The notes beneath the pieces are model-generated. The model did no database searches and was not told where the DNA came from. It was given only the letters and a program-made list of their open reading frames with translations. Below are positions 43,225 to 54,012 of a stretch of DNA of 64,000 nucleotides, in pieces (within the stretch, counting starts at the first letter, position 1; each line of letters begins with the position of its first letter). A program made the position numbers and the translations under genes. Source of the stretch: Adiantum capillus-veneris (lineage: Eukaryota > Streptophyta > Polypodiopsida > Polypodiales > Pteridaceae); assembly GCA_014529385.2 (NCBI GenBank), contig CM043948.1, forward strand, positions 82,860,260 through 82,924,259, written 5' to 3'.

Positions 43225-43884
43225 CTAAGCAACACTATTTTGTTGAGGTGTATATGGCACTGTACATTGGTGTTTTATCCCACGACTAGCCAGAAATGCA
43301 TTAAATTCATGAGACATATACTCCCCCTCTCGATCGGAATGGAGGGTGCCCATAGTACATTTCGAGAAATTTTCAGCCATAGCCAGAAATTGTTTGAAGC
43401 ACATAAAAACTTCGGACTTTGCTCTAAGCAGAAATACCCATGCATGCCTCGAGTAATCATCAATGAATGTCACGAAGTACCGGTTATTGCCCAAGGACTG
43501 AGTTTGCATAGGCCCACAAAGATCACTATGCACAAGTTGCAACTTGCATGTTGCCCTAACTGAACTATCCTTTGGAAACTTAGAACGTTGCATTTTACCC
43601 AAAATATAGCCTTCACAAACATGTTTGACAGGTGCTTCAAGAGGCGGGAAAGAAGCAACCATATCAGATTTTTGCAAACGCAGCAAACTGGCAAAATTCA
43701 GATGCTCAAAACGTGCATGCCACAGTTTTGCATCTGAAACAACCCTTGAATCTGCAACTGCATTTGCAAAATTTCGTCCACATTTGTCATACAAAGTGAG
43801 CTTATACAGTCCAGGATACAAAACGCCAGATACAACAATTTCATGACCAAAACTGAGATCATGAACTATATATCTGTCATTCAT
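43225..43884 (-). pseudogene. Element K integrase core with catalytic Glu changed to stop
   Basis: Contains the pre-integrase zinc region (LWHARFEHLNFASLLRLQKS), the first catalytic Asp block (LVHSDLCGPMQTQSL), FIDDYSRHAWVFLLRAKSEV, the second (LHSDREGEYMSHEFNAFL) and PYTPQQNSVA. The next codon, where the catalytic Glu of the D,D(35)E triad is expected, is TAG (43227-43225). This single G-to-T change ends the frame and would abolish integrase. Confidence 0.85.
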
Positions 43885-44219
43885 AATTTGATTACAAGTC
43901 CAAGTCTAGCAAGTGCAGATACAGACAAACGATTCTTGTTGATCCCAGCTACATAAAGTGCATCAACAAGTGTGAAAGAACTGCCATTTGCAGCAATAAG
44001 CACAATCTTTCCAACCCTCTGAACTGGCATTGTTGGCACAAGTGACTGAATTCCCACGAGGGACAAACTCAAGAGAGGTGAACAATTCACGATGTGAGGT
44101 AATGTGCTTTGTAGCACCATTGTGGAAATACCGCACATGTGAATTTGCAGCAACTGACATGCATGCATCATGGATAGCAAGATTGTAAGTGCACTCTGTA
44201 CTAAAAGCCCATTCTGCAT
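43885..44219 (-). pseudogene. Element K protease region
   Basis: Fragments consistent with the Copia protease and the following region: HVRYFHNGATKHITSHRELF-like frame (44160-43963) and ALYVAGINKNRLSVSALARL in the overlapping frame. The active-site Asp is not clearly visible (NGATKH in place of DSGATxH), so inactivation is likely. Confidence 0.65.
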
Positions 44220-45206
44220 ATCACAGAAGACTCAACAATGGCTGCATTTGTAGTGGAACCAGCATTTGCAGTGGAACCACCCTCTTTCTTCTTAGCCTCT
44301 TTGGCCTTCAACTTAGGACACTGCTTGATCAAGCGATCATTAGCTTTACAGTAATGGCAACGCATCTTCTTTTTGCCCTTATCACCAGAATTTCCAGAAG
44401 AATTGATGCGAGCAGAAGCATTAGGAACAAAAGTTTTGCCACTCGTAGCAGAACCATAAGAAGTGGTTGCATTGCTGCTACTACCCTTTCTTTGAGAAGC
44501 AATAAAAGCCTGTTCAATTGCACGCTGCCTAGTCATGTTTTTTATGGAAAGTGACTCTTGCAACACCAATGTGCATAGTGCATCAAACTTGACAACTTCA
44601 GGATGTCCTTGGGTCATATGTCTCCAAGTACGAGCAGAAATCTGGTAAGAATCTGGTAAGACATCAAGAACAGTCTGCACAAGGGAACTGTTTGAAATGA
44701 CTTCACTTGCAGAAATAAGTTTCTCATTGATATCCTTGACACCAGCAAGGAAAGTGTCCATATCATCTTCCTCATGCATAATCTTCGATTCCAGCTCTTT
44801 ACGCAGCAAAGCAATTTTAGCCTCATTGCGGCTTGCATAAAGACGTGCTAGAATATCCGAAGCCTGTTTTGCAGATTTCGCTGAACGAATGTGAGGAGTA
44901 ATGGTGCGCTTCACAGACAACACAATCTTCGCACGAGCTTGTGCATCCTTTACATCCCAACGAGCTTGTTTTGCCGTAGGCAAAACAACTCTGATAGCAG
45001 CAATCCTTGCAGCAAGACCTGCAACATCCTCAACATCGCCTACATCCTCACAACCAGGACGTACATCAATGCCTTGCACAATATTCCAGACGCCCTTTGA
45101 CGCAAGAACATGTTGCATCATGTAAGCCCACATAGGGGTAATTGTCCCCATCCAATCTGTCCTCAACAACAAAGATCTTGAACACGTCTGTGTTGTTGTC
45201 AGGCAT
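44220..45206 (-). pseudogene. Element K gag
   Basis: The start is at 45206 (MPDNNTDVFKIFVVEDRLDG), then a frameshift near 45135 into a long frame with MQHVLASKGVWNIVQGIDV, ASDILARLYASRNEAKIALL, VLDVLPDSYQISARTWRHMT and a knuckle CHYCKANDRLIKQC in which the zinc-binding His is replaced by Arg. A Lys/Ala/Ser-rich tail follows. Copia UBN2-type gag. Confidence 0.8.
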
Positions 45207-45441
45207 GAAAAATGCTTGCACCTGATGTGAAAACTGCCCAAAATGAGAAGAAATTGAGTGAGACCAGCACATGCTATATAGCACAACCCGCAGCAGACTG
45301 TATGGGATCTGTTATGTAGTAATTGGCGCTGGCAGAAATTCTGCACAAAATGACGAAATTGCTTGCACGAATCTGGCTGTAGTGAAAACAGAGGTGGAAA
45401 TGAGCCCGAATCAGAAATTTGAGCCAAAGCTGACAGAAATG

Positions 45442-45502
45442 GAAAACTCCCATATGTCCTGAACCAATAACAAGTTCAGGATAGAGAAATATGGGAGTTT
45501 TC
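45442..45502. repeat. Fold-back at the element K / LINE J junction
   Basis: GAAAACTCCCATAT (45442-45455) pairs perfectly with ATATGGGAGTTTTC (45489-45502), and TCCTGAAC (45457-45464) with GTTCAGGA (45474-45481). The right arm reads as LINE endonuclease sequence, the left arm as its inverted copy. Confidence 0.8.
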
Positions 45503-46130
45503 GAGGCTCAACCCAATTTCGTACCCTCTATTCAGGACTTTACAGTTGGGCCCAGGCTTGATGCCCTCCTTATGTTTAGTGTCTCATTCCAGTTCAGCAT
45601 AGCTCGATTGGTACAAACATTTATGCATGCCCGATACACTTTTACTCTGGAGATTGATTCTGCCTACATAGATGGTATCTATAGACGCTTGACCTGGGGA
45701 GACCTCCAGGGGAGCTCACTTATATATTGACAGAGACTCTAGAGGATGCATTAGCAGAGGCATATCCACACACTGAGCCTGGGCAACGACGACGTTCTGG
45801 GAGCATTCCCCAGAATAGCTGGTATGATGAGGAGTGCAAAGAGAACAGAGCCCGACTTTAGAGGGAGGTATTTCTAGGAGTCATTACTCGCATGCAGTGA
45901 TCGATTGCTTCTCGGCATTTGGTACGACGGAAGAAGAGGGCGTTTCTAGCTTGACTAAAGGAGGATTTATATTAGTTGTTTTTGAGCCAACGTTCAGGGG
46001 TGGCATTGCGACTCTTTCCATGAGCACTCTGCCCGATTAATCATCACTTCTACAGAGGTATTGGGTTAGTATGCGTCATCCCTCTACACAGTCTCGAGGT
46101 ATCCACCTCTTCTAGATCCGCCAGAGCCAT
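45474..46130 (+). pseudogene. Element J ORF2, endonuclease end and linker
   Basis: Degraded continuation of ORF2 after element K: an endonuclease C-terminal block near 45540-45720 with many stops, then WYDEECKENRARL near 45820, a segment commonly found between endonuclease and RT in LINEs. Confidence 0.55.
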
Positions 46131-47140
46131 GCTTACCACACATGTGCTTTCTTTACCGTCGAGATGGTACAGAAAGCCATTGATAGGATGAAGACCAAGA
46201 GAGCATATGATCACAACGGCATGGTAGCGTAGCATTTTATACATGGGAGAGATCTGCTTGTAGAGCTTCTAGCGGTGATGTTCAAGCGTGCCATGTGCGA
46301 GGGCCTACCTGATACTTGGAGTTTGTCCACTATTGTATCCATCTTCAAGTTAGGGGACCCTACGAAGCCTGGGAACTACCTCACCATCATGATTGGCCAC
46401 ACATTGGCACGGATGTACGCATCCATCCTTGAGCAACAGTAGAGTAGATGGGCAGAGAGAGAGGGTGTACGGGCATCAGGACAAGTGGGTTTCAGGAGAG
46501 GTTTCTTTACTCTTGATCATATTCTGACACTAAAAGCCATTAGTGAGGAGGGGAGATCATGTGGGAGACGGCTCTATTGTTGCTTTGTGGATTTCCGCAA
46601 AGCCTTGATATAGTGTCCAAAGCTAGATTGATGCGCAGACTGCAGGAGATGGGGGTACCCAAAGAGTTGGTTGGGGGGATCATGGCTCTATTCAAGTCAG
46701 TAGTGGGGCATGTAAGCACTCCAGAGGGGATTTCTGATTTGGTTCACTCCACTATTGGGGTGAAACAGGGCTGCCCTCTATCCCCTACACTATTTGGCAT
46801 GTATGTGGATGAGGTTGGTGACTACATTCAGAGGGATGGTGATAGACGAGCATAGTTGGCAGGGACATGGATCCCACTATTGTTATATGCTGATGATATT
46901 GTGTCGATTTCTAACTCCCAGAGGGGATGCATCGTTATTTAGATTCTTTGTACACATTTGCCCACGATAGTGGATTGTCTGTTAACTTGGGGAAAACCAA
47001 GGTTATGGTGTTTAACAGCACACCACAGTGGGTGAGGTGGTCACACCCACTTTTACATATGGCCAGGAGACGGTGGAGTATACTGATGCATACACCTATC
47101 TTGGGGTAGTCTTTAGTGGATCGGTGTTTTCATGAGGAGA
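46131..47140 (+). pseudogene. Element J reverse transcriptase
   Basis: Motifs in order over two or more frames: VEMVQKAIDRMKTKRAYDHN, LPDTWSLSTIVSIFKLGDP (compare the usual W....I.PIFK.GD), GFRRGFFTLDHILTLKAI, CFVDFRKA, GVKQGCPLSPTLFGMYVDEV, the catalytic LLYADDIV (YADD at 46886-46897) and SVNLGKTKVMVFN. Stops and frameshifts are frequent. It primes on nicked target DNA. Confidence 0.8.
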
Positions 47141-47429
47141 GCAGCAAAGACTAGATTGACGAGAGCCTATGCAGCCTTGGGAGGATCAGAGAAGATGTGT
47201 TCGCAGGTCCAATTTCAGGAACCTTGAACAAAGCTGTGGCTTTTTGACACTCTAGTGGCTTCAACTATGCTTTATGGGTTCAGATTTGGGAACCCTCAGT
47301 GGATCACCGTGGCAAATTTGGTAGCATTGATGGATGGAAACGTATGGAGAGGCCTCTAGGCTCTATGATCTCTCGGCTGATTCGGGCTAAGGCCTCAGTG
47401 CCACATGTGATTATTTGAGCTGAGCTAGC

Positions 47430-47430
<1 letters not shown>

Positions 47431-47467
<37 letters not shown>
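47431..47467 (+). repeat. Poly(C)37 tract
   Basis: 37 uninterrupted C followed by ACCCACCCCCC, inside LINE ORF2. Confidence 0.95.
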
Positions 47468-47628
47468 ACCCACCCCCCAATTGTAATTGACACCCTTACT
47501 AAATCAGTTTCCTTTATGCATCATGTATGAGACCTTCCCAGAGACAGATATGCTAGGCTAGCCCTTGAGTCATCCCAATTGCTAGCGCTATAGGGGGACA
47601 CAACATGCTGGTATGGGCAGATGACATC

Positions 47629-48132
47629 ATGGTTTTAGTCACATGGCTTCAACATGGATAGAGTCATTCCAGTACTACTTGGATGCACCCTCCCTTTCTC
47701 TCATGCGGACATAGGTCACTAGACTTATACGTGAGGATTTGATTCAACTAGATACCAAAAGCACATGGATAGAACCGACACAAGTTGGGCACGAAGACGA
47801 CTTTCTATAGAGAGCATCTTCTCCAACTAACGAAGGATGGATATGTGATCAGACCAACCTAATGGACACTCATTTATCCTATGGTTTTAGTCACATGGCT
47901 TCAACATGGATAGAGTCATTCCAATACTCCTTGGATGCACCCTCCCTTTCTCTCATGCGGACATAGGTCTCTAGACTTATACGTCAAGATTTGATTCAAC
48001 TAGATACCAAAAGCACATGGATAGAACCGACACAAGTTGGGCACGAAGACGACTTTCTATAGAGAGCATCTTCTCCAACTAACGAAGGATGGATATGTGA
48101 TCAGACCGGCCTAATAGACACTCATTTATCCT
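47629..48132 (+). repeat. 252-bp in-frame tandem duplication in LINE ORF2
   Basis: 47629-47880 is repeated as 47881-48132 with few differences. 252 bp is 84 codons, so the ORF2 frame (TKSTWIEPTQVGHEDDFL in both copies) is kept across the junction. Confidence 0.9.
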
Positions 48133-48500
48133 ATGGGATACGATGTGCTATTGATCAGATGCGCACATCATCGCATCAGCTAGAGATTGAGACCGGCAAA
48201 TTTAGGAGGGTGTCAATAGAGGCCAGGATATGCCAATTGTGTCATATAGAGCCAGAGACAGATTTACATCACATTTGTCATTGTCCGGTATACTATGAGA
48301 TACGAGGCCGCTTTCACTCTCTATTCAAAGAGGGCTTTGGACCGTTGGTTAGAGTCATGAGATATCAGGATTAGAGATGTCTTGGGTTGTTTTTGCTAGA
48401 GTTGTGCAGACACAGGGAGAGTCTCTTGAGGAGACCGGGCAGTGGGAGACATTTACAGAGGGAGATCACTGACTTCTTTACAGCAGGGACTCAGCAGCCA
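48133..48500 (+). pseudogene. Element J ORF2 terminal zinc finger
   Basis: Frame from 48159 with RRVSIEARICQLCHIEPETD and LHHICHCPVYYEIRGRF: C-x2-C-x8-H-x4-C at 48231-48290, the zinc finger that ends ORF2 in many plant LINEs. A stop follows at 48372-48374; weak coding continues to about 48500. Confidence 0.75.
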
Positions 48501-48576
48501 GATGAGCATGCCTCACAAAAGACTTCAGAGCTCACTTATACGAGAGGTATATTAGTGGACAAAGCCACTGAGCACG

Positions 48577-49019
48577 AAGGATCTAGCAAGTTTCTGGAAA
48601 GCTCTAGCAAGTTGAAGAAGGATCCAGAAGGTTCTAGAAGAACTAGAAGGATCAAGAAGACTCTAGAAGTTTCTAACCTCCTCAAGAAGAACCTAGAAAG
48701 TCCTAACCTCCTCAAGTAACCTCCTCAAGCACTAGTATAAATAGGGGTCTTGGGCCACAAGCCCCTCAATGTTGCCAACACCAATTGTGAGGCTCTTATG
48801 AGGAAAGCCCTCTTCTAGTTCTTGTCTTATGTTCAAGTCTTGTCCTTGCAATCAAGCCTTGTCTTGTATTCAAGTCATGTAATCAGAGTCTTGTATCTAG
48901 CTCTCTTTATAAAGTATTAAGTCTTGTAATCAAGATTAAGTTTATCATCAAGTCCCAAGTTCTTGTACATTGTGAGCGCCTCCACTTGCTCTCTTCTAGC
49001 TGTATACGCGCTCATAACA
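48577..49019 (+). repeat. Element L 5' LTR (5'-truncated)
   Basis: Matches 56000-56440. TATAAATA at 48737-48744. Keeps one perfect heat-shock element (GAAggTTCtaGAA, 48627-48639) and one with a single mismatch. Ends GCTCATAACA. The following GTTTGGCAAGTCCACC is where a primer-binding site should be, but I do not recognise the tRNA. Confidence 0.85.
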
Positions 49020-49040
49020 GTTTGGCAAGTCCACCATCTC

Positions 49041-50555
49041 TGTCACAAAAATACGGAAGCGTAAACTGACGTTTAATTGCACTTCAAATACTCAAGAGAA
49101 TTAGAGGGAGAGAAAACTTGACACTCCATTGGGGACCAGAAGATGGGCTGGTCCCCCCCCCCCCCATAAAGAGTATATCTTTATTACTAAGAGAGAATCT
49201 TTACAAGCACAGGAACGGGGCTTACGCCCGTCCTCTATTCTTTCTTCTGTTCTGTTCTGACTACTGACTGAGAAAGTGTTTCCACTTTCTTTCTGCTTAG
49301 GGGATTTCCCTCTTCTGCGAGACTGGTTGGAAGCTCTCGAAAAGAGAGTCTATCTTCCAAAACAGCTCATCGGAAGCTCTCACAGAGGAGAGTCCATCTT
49401 CCCTTATGTGTTGCCTTCATGCTCATTCATTCATGCATCGAACACAAAAAAGAAACAAGCAAAATGCACACGCACATGCTTGTTGTAATTTTCTGCACAT
49501 AACTTGAAATTCTTACCTATGCACATCCCTACGCCGAAACAGAGGTCTTCTTCGCGATGGAATCGCGCCAAACTTGATGTAGACTTGGGGTAAGGAGAGA
49601 GAAGAGAATTTCTATGGCTGATCTGCTGAAAACAGCCCTAATCGAGGTGATTAGGGGCTGAAAACAGAGAATTACAGCAGCCGCACTCTGCTAAGAGAGC
49701 GTCTACGGCAGCTTCTCGCGATGAAACTTCACCAGAAGGTGTCTATGACTGTGAGATCCCTTGTTCTTGACAATGGGAGCACAAGGCTACCACATATGTC
49801 GCAAGGGGCTGCTCTCAAGCTTCAATGGAGGGCTCCACCGCGTAGAGCACGCTCACATTAGGGGGGGTAGGTGCACTGCCAGCCCTGAAAATGGGGGAGG
49901 GGGGGCTCCTAAATAGCCATCAGGGAGAGGGGGCGCTAGGAAGAGAGAGAGGGTAAGAGTGAGAGTGAGAGAGAGTTAGTTTGCATTGGTAAGTGTGCCA
50001 CTTGGCACACTTACTTTAAAAACTTTAAAACCATTCAACTTTTGACTTTAAAAACTTCTAGCTCATTAATTAAAAATGTGCAACTAACTAACAAATGCTA
50101 CCAATGATTCTTTTATGAGAACACCAAAGGTCTGCCGGCGCAATGCTGCACTGACACTGCACCGCCTTTACCTATTCACACTTGTCCGGCCGCCTGTCCG
50201 GGCACGAACCGTTAAATTTAATTTAACGAAACTTACCCTAAGGCTTTATTAGCTTTATTAGCCTTAGGGTCACTGTTCTAAGGACCCCATCTTATTCATG
50301 TGCTTGTACTGACGCGCGTATTTTTCATGAGCCTAAAATCTGAGGCTACTGCTTACCCCTTTCTGAAGACCCGATTTCCCAATCATTAGGGCTTCAGGGT
50401 AATTTCTGCTAAGGTCCCTGTGAGGTGTTCTAGCCCGCATTTAGGCTCACCTGAGGCCTTAGAACTGCTAGGTCTATTTTGGTGTGCACACAACTAATTA
50501 GATAATTCTTTTTTCGTAAATAAATTAATTATTTACAAAGTCTGACTTAGTTACA
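49041..50555 (-). mobile_element. Solo LTR L1 (element E family) in the leader of element L
   Basis: 1515 bp flanked by perfect ATCTC pentamers (49036-49040, 50556-50560). On the minus strand it starts TGTAACTAAG and ends TTTTTGTGACA. It shares with the element E LTRs the AATAAA signal (49185-49180), a 13-G run and the GACCAG...CTGGTC hairpin (49134-49153), and, more weakly, the first 50 bp. No internal region, so it is a solo LTR. Confidence 0.85.
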
Positions 50556-50579
50556 ATCTCTTAATCTTCTCAAGCCATC

Positions 50580-51460
50580 ATGGAGCCGACGATGGAAGGT
50601 GTCATCAACGCATTGCAAAGCATCCAAGCTCAGTTACAAGAACTTCGCGAGAGTAATGCTCAACTTCAAGCAGGGCAACCCGTAATCTTGGGACCGGCAT
50701 TGCAAAATCTTCAACGTCAAATTCAAGAGCTTCAAGAGACAAGCACACATCAAGCACAAGCTGCAAGATCTAGCTATTCTCAACAACATAAGAAGGAGCC
50801 GAAGTTCAGCATGCCTGGAAAATTTGATGGGACTAGATCAAAGTTTAGAGGTTTTCTCCAACAAGTGCGTCTCTTCATTCGAATGCAATGAGAGCGCTAT
50901 CTAGATGATGCCTCTCAAGTAGGCCTTATTGGGACCCTCCTCTCAGGTACGGGTCTCTCTTGGTTTGCTCCCTTACTTGAAAAAGAATCTCCTCTTCTTC
51001 ATGACTTTGAAGCTTTTGTGCGGGAGTTCTCTGCAACCTTTGGGGATATTGATAGATCAAGGGTTGCTGAAATCAAACTCAGAAATCTCCGCCAAGGATC
51101 AGACCTGCATCCGTCTATGGATCCGAATTTCAACAGCTCACTTGTGATCTGACTTGGCATGAGGAATATTTCATTAGCCAATTTCGGTGGGGATTAAAGT
51201 ATGACGTAAAAGATCTTTTATTGACTATGCCAAAGGTCCACACACTAAGCGAGTTCATCTCTCAAGCAATAGAATGTGATAATCGACTATTTGAGAGGAG
51301 ACAAGAGAGGCGTCTTGGGGCACCATTGCGACCCCAAACAGAAGTGACACATAATGGCTACACACCTCAACAAGGCCATGAATCAAGCATTGAGCCCATG
51401 CAAATTGATTGAGCACGGTTTCAACCTCTCTCAACCCAGGAGAAGCAAAGGTGACGCATT
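50580..51460 (+). pseudogene. Element L gag
   Basis: ATG at 50580 (MEPTMEGVINALQSIQAQLQ) with a Gln/Leu coiled coil (residues 5-60), then the core PGKFDGTRSKFRGFLQQVRL, and after a stop GTLLSGTGLSWFAPLLEKES and FVREFSATFGDIDRS. Further stops and frame changes follow to about 51460. The coiled-coil start, then F.G....F..F.......M, is typical of gag in this chromovirus group. Confidence 0.75.
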
Positions 51461-51468
51461 AATGGCTT

Positions 51469-52068
51469 ATGTATATATTGTGGAGAGTAGGGGCACATAG
51501 TTCAACAGTGTCCAAGGAAGAGAAGGATGAAGGTTTATGGTGCAATGGTCTCAACGTGTTCGGAAAACATGGACGTCCAACCCCAATAGAGGTCGACCGG
51601 TTGGACAAAATACAAGCAAAAAAAGGTCTCTTTCTTCCCGCTGATTCCACTTCAAGTTTTATGCTACCAGTCAAGATCCATATGCCGGGTAGGCAGATGG
51701 ATTGTGAAGCATTACTAGATTCAGGCGCAACGGCGTGCTTCATGGACAAAGAATTTGCAAAAGAACAAGGCATACCACTTGTGGAGAAGTCTAATCTAGC
51801 AATTGTAGAAGTCATTGATGGTCGTTCCCTCGCTTCATGGGATGTCAGGTATGAAACTCGCCCCATAGAAGTAACATTGCAAGAGCATGTTTCAAGAATA
51901 GCGTTCAATATTATACAAAGCCCAAGCAGTCCAATTGTTATTGGGCTACCGTGGCTTGAATGACATAATCCCGACATCGATTGGAGGGCTCGGAGAATTG
52001 AACCTCCAAAAGTCCAAAAGAAGAAGGGAAGGCGGAATAGGCCTATTTATCTTGGAGCCAAGGTCTTC
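51469..52068 (+). pseudogene. Element L aspartic protease
   Basis: Frame 51469-51963 carries PVKIHMPGRQMDCEALLDSG followed by ATACFMDKEFA (intact DSG active site) and ends SPSSPIVIGLPWLE, after which a TGA (51961-51963) replaces the expected continuation (HNPDIDWRARRIEPPK still readable). About 110 residues, normal for retropepsins. Confidence 0.85.
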
Positions 52069-53530
52069 ATGCGTGCAGCCAAAAAGTATCCAACTTTCCT
52101 GATATTTGCAACACCAACCGACACGTCGACAACAAAAATCATGGAGACATTGCCACGTCAATATCAAGATTACAATGATGTTTTTGAGAAGAAGAATGCA
52201 GACCTCTTACCGGAGCATCGACCCTATGATTGTGCTATAGAGCTTCAGGAGGGAACCCAACCCCCTTTTGGCCCAATATACAAGCTATCTCAAGATAAAT
52301 TGGTAGAATTACGGAAAAATATTGATGAGAATCTTGCTAAGGGTTTCATACGGCATTCAAAGTCCCCAGCAGGAGCTCCAATACTCTTTGTAAAAAAAAA
52401 GGACGGAACTCTCCGGATGTGCGTGGATTATAGGGGCCTAAACAAGATCACCGTCAAGAATCGTTATCCCCTTTCCTTCATCCCAGAGCTTCTTGAGCGC
52501 CTTGGCAAGGCAAGAATATTTACAAAAATAGATCTTCGTGGTGCTTACAACCTAGTTAGAATCAAAGAAGGCGATGAATGGAAGACAGCCTCTCGGACAA
52601 GATATGGTCACTTTGAATATACCGTCATGCCATTTGGTCTCACAAATGCCCCAGCTGTTTTTCAATATTTAATGAACAATATCTTTCGGGAGTATTTGGA
52701 TTATTTTGTGGTAATATATTTGGATGATATCTTGATATTTTCCAAGGATCAAGAAGAGCATGAGCACCATGTACGATTAGTGCTTGAAAAGCTTCGTGCA
52801 TCAGGGTTATATGCAAAGTTGGAGAAGTCCTCTTTTCATCAATCTAAGGTTGAATTTCTTGGTTATGTAATTTTTGGAAAGGGAATCTCCATGGATCCAA
52901 AGAAGGTTCAAACCATCCATTGGGAGACACCCACCTCGGTAAGAGATGTTCAATGTTTCCTCGGATTTGCAAATTGTTATCGTATCTTTATACAGGGATA
53001 CTCCAAGGTGGTTACAACACTCACAAGGTTGACAAGCCATAATATGTTTGTCTGGGACTCAGAGGCCACGAAAGCATTTCAGACTCTCAAGCAAGCTTTC
53101 ACGACCGCACCCATTCTAATTCACGCAGACCCTACAAAGTCTTTCATCCTAGAAACAGACGCTTCAGATTTTGCCCTTGACGCTATTCTATCCCAAGTAG
53201 GAGAGGATGGTCGAGTACATCCAGTGGCTTTTCATTCCCGCAAGTTCTCAGCTGCAGAAATCAATTATGAAATCCATGACAAAGAGCTCTTAGCAATCAT
53301 CGACTCCTTCGACACTTGGCGTCACCTACTTGAAGGAGCTCCTCATAAGATCACTGTCTATATAGATCACAAGGATTTGGAATACTTCACGACATCCCGC
53401 GTCTTGAATCGTCGCCAAGCCAGGTGGAGTGGTATCTTATAAAGGTTTGATTTTCTTATCTCTTATAGACCCGGTCGTCAACAAGCTAAGCCAAATGCCT
53501 TATCAAGAAGATCCTACCTTGCACCTAGAG
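52069..53530 (+). pseudogene. Element L reverse transcriptase and RNase H
   Basis: A 457-codon open frame. RT motifs: KDGTLRMCVDYRGLNKITVK, FTKIDLRGAYNLVRIKEGDE, YTVMPFGLTNAPAVFQYLMN and catalytic YLDD (52717-52728). RNase H: FILETDASDFALDAILSQ, YEIHDKELLAIIDSF and VYIDHKDLEYF. A TAA at 53440-53442 interrupts RNase H; homology continues RFDFLISYRPGRQQAKPNAL. The long frame and intact catalytic residues make this the best-preserved pol in the window. Confidence 0.9.
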
Positions 53531-53562
53531 AAGGCGACGTAGCATTTGATCAACAAGAGTCA

Positions 53563-53972
53563 GTGATTTTGAAACCTGAGGAGCTTAAGCTAAACGCCAC
53601 CATGAGCGAAGCTCCTGAAGATTCTACTTTTCTTTCTAAGGTGAAGACGCAAATTGCCAAAGACCCACTTGCTCAGAATATTAGACAAAAACTACAAGGA
53701 CAAGAGGTTAATGAGGACTTTCAAGAAATTGATGGACTAATTTATTGTAAGGGTCTTCTCTATATTCTGCCAAGACCAACACTCTTGGAGGTACTTCAAC
53801 AACGGCATGATCTTCCATCAGCAGGGCATTTTGGGGTTAATAAGACAATTGAGCTTCTCTCTCGTGACTTTTGGTGGCCTCAAATGTGGAAGCTTGTCAA
53901 GGAGTATGTAGGCGCTTGTGACACTTGAAATAGATTAAAGGCCCCTCGTCATCGTCCTTAAGGGTTACTCCA
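53563..53972 (+). pseudogene. Element L integrase zinc domain (HHCC broken by stop)
   Basis: The frame covers the linker and integrase N-terminus: HDLPSAGHFGVNKTIELLSR, DFWWPQMWKLVKEYVGACDT, then TGA (53926-53928) exactly where the last Cys of H-H-C-C should be, followed by readable NRLKAPRH. A C-to-A change at the third base explains it. Confidence 0.85.
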
Positions 53973-54012
53973 TCCCTTGCCCATTCCAACCAAACCATGA
54001 TTATCCATCTCC

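Larger units (their letters stand above)
40195..45206 (-). mobile_element. Element K: Copia retrotransposon inserted in LINE J
   Basis: On the minus strand the order is gag, protease, integrase, RT, RNase H, that is Ty1/Copia. The 3' LTR is 40195-40411 (217 bp, TGTTACC...CCAACA), and the polypurine tract CCAGGGGGGATT lies next to it. I cannot find the 5' LTR: the 45210-45470 sequence does not match, and the junction with LINE J is a fold-back (45442-45502). No target-site duplication is visible. Solo LTR K1 interrupts pol. Confidence 0.85.
38846..48500 (+). mobile_element. Element J: LINE (non-LTR) retrotransposon, split by Copia element K
   Basis: ORF1 remnant at about 38950-39786, endonuclease at 39815-40190, then after element K the rest of ORF2 with reverse transcriptase (46140-47110) and a terminal CCHC-type zinc finger (48231-48290). 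The order ORF1, endonuclease, RT, zinc finger is that of L1-like or related LINEs; I cannot assign the clade. Many stops and frameshifts. The 3' end and any poly(A) tail are not resolved, because element L's truncated LTR starts at 48577. Confidence 0.8.

Noticed and set aside
48577-49019. Solo LTR interpretation for the left LTR of element L
   Set aside because: gag of L begins about 45 bp after it once solo LTR L1 is removed, so it is the 5' LTR of the same element, although its own 5' end is missing.
51459-51977. 172-codon minus-strand frame
   Set aside because: It is the antisense shadow of the element L protease; no domain in that direction.
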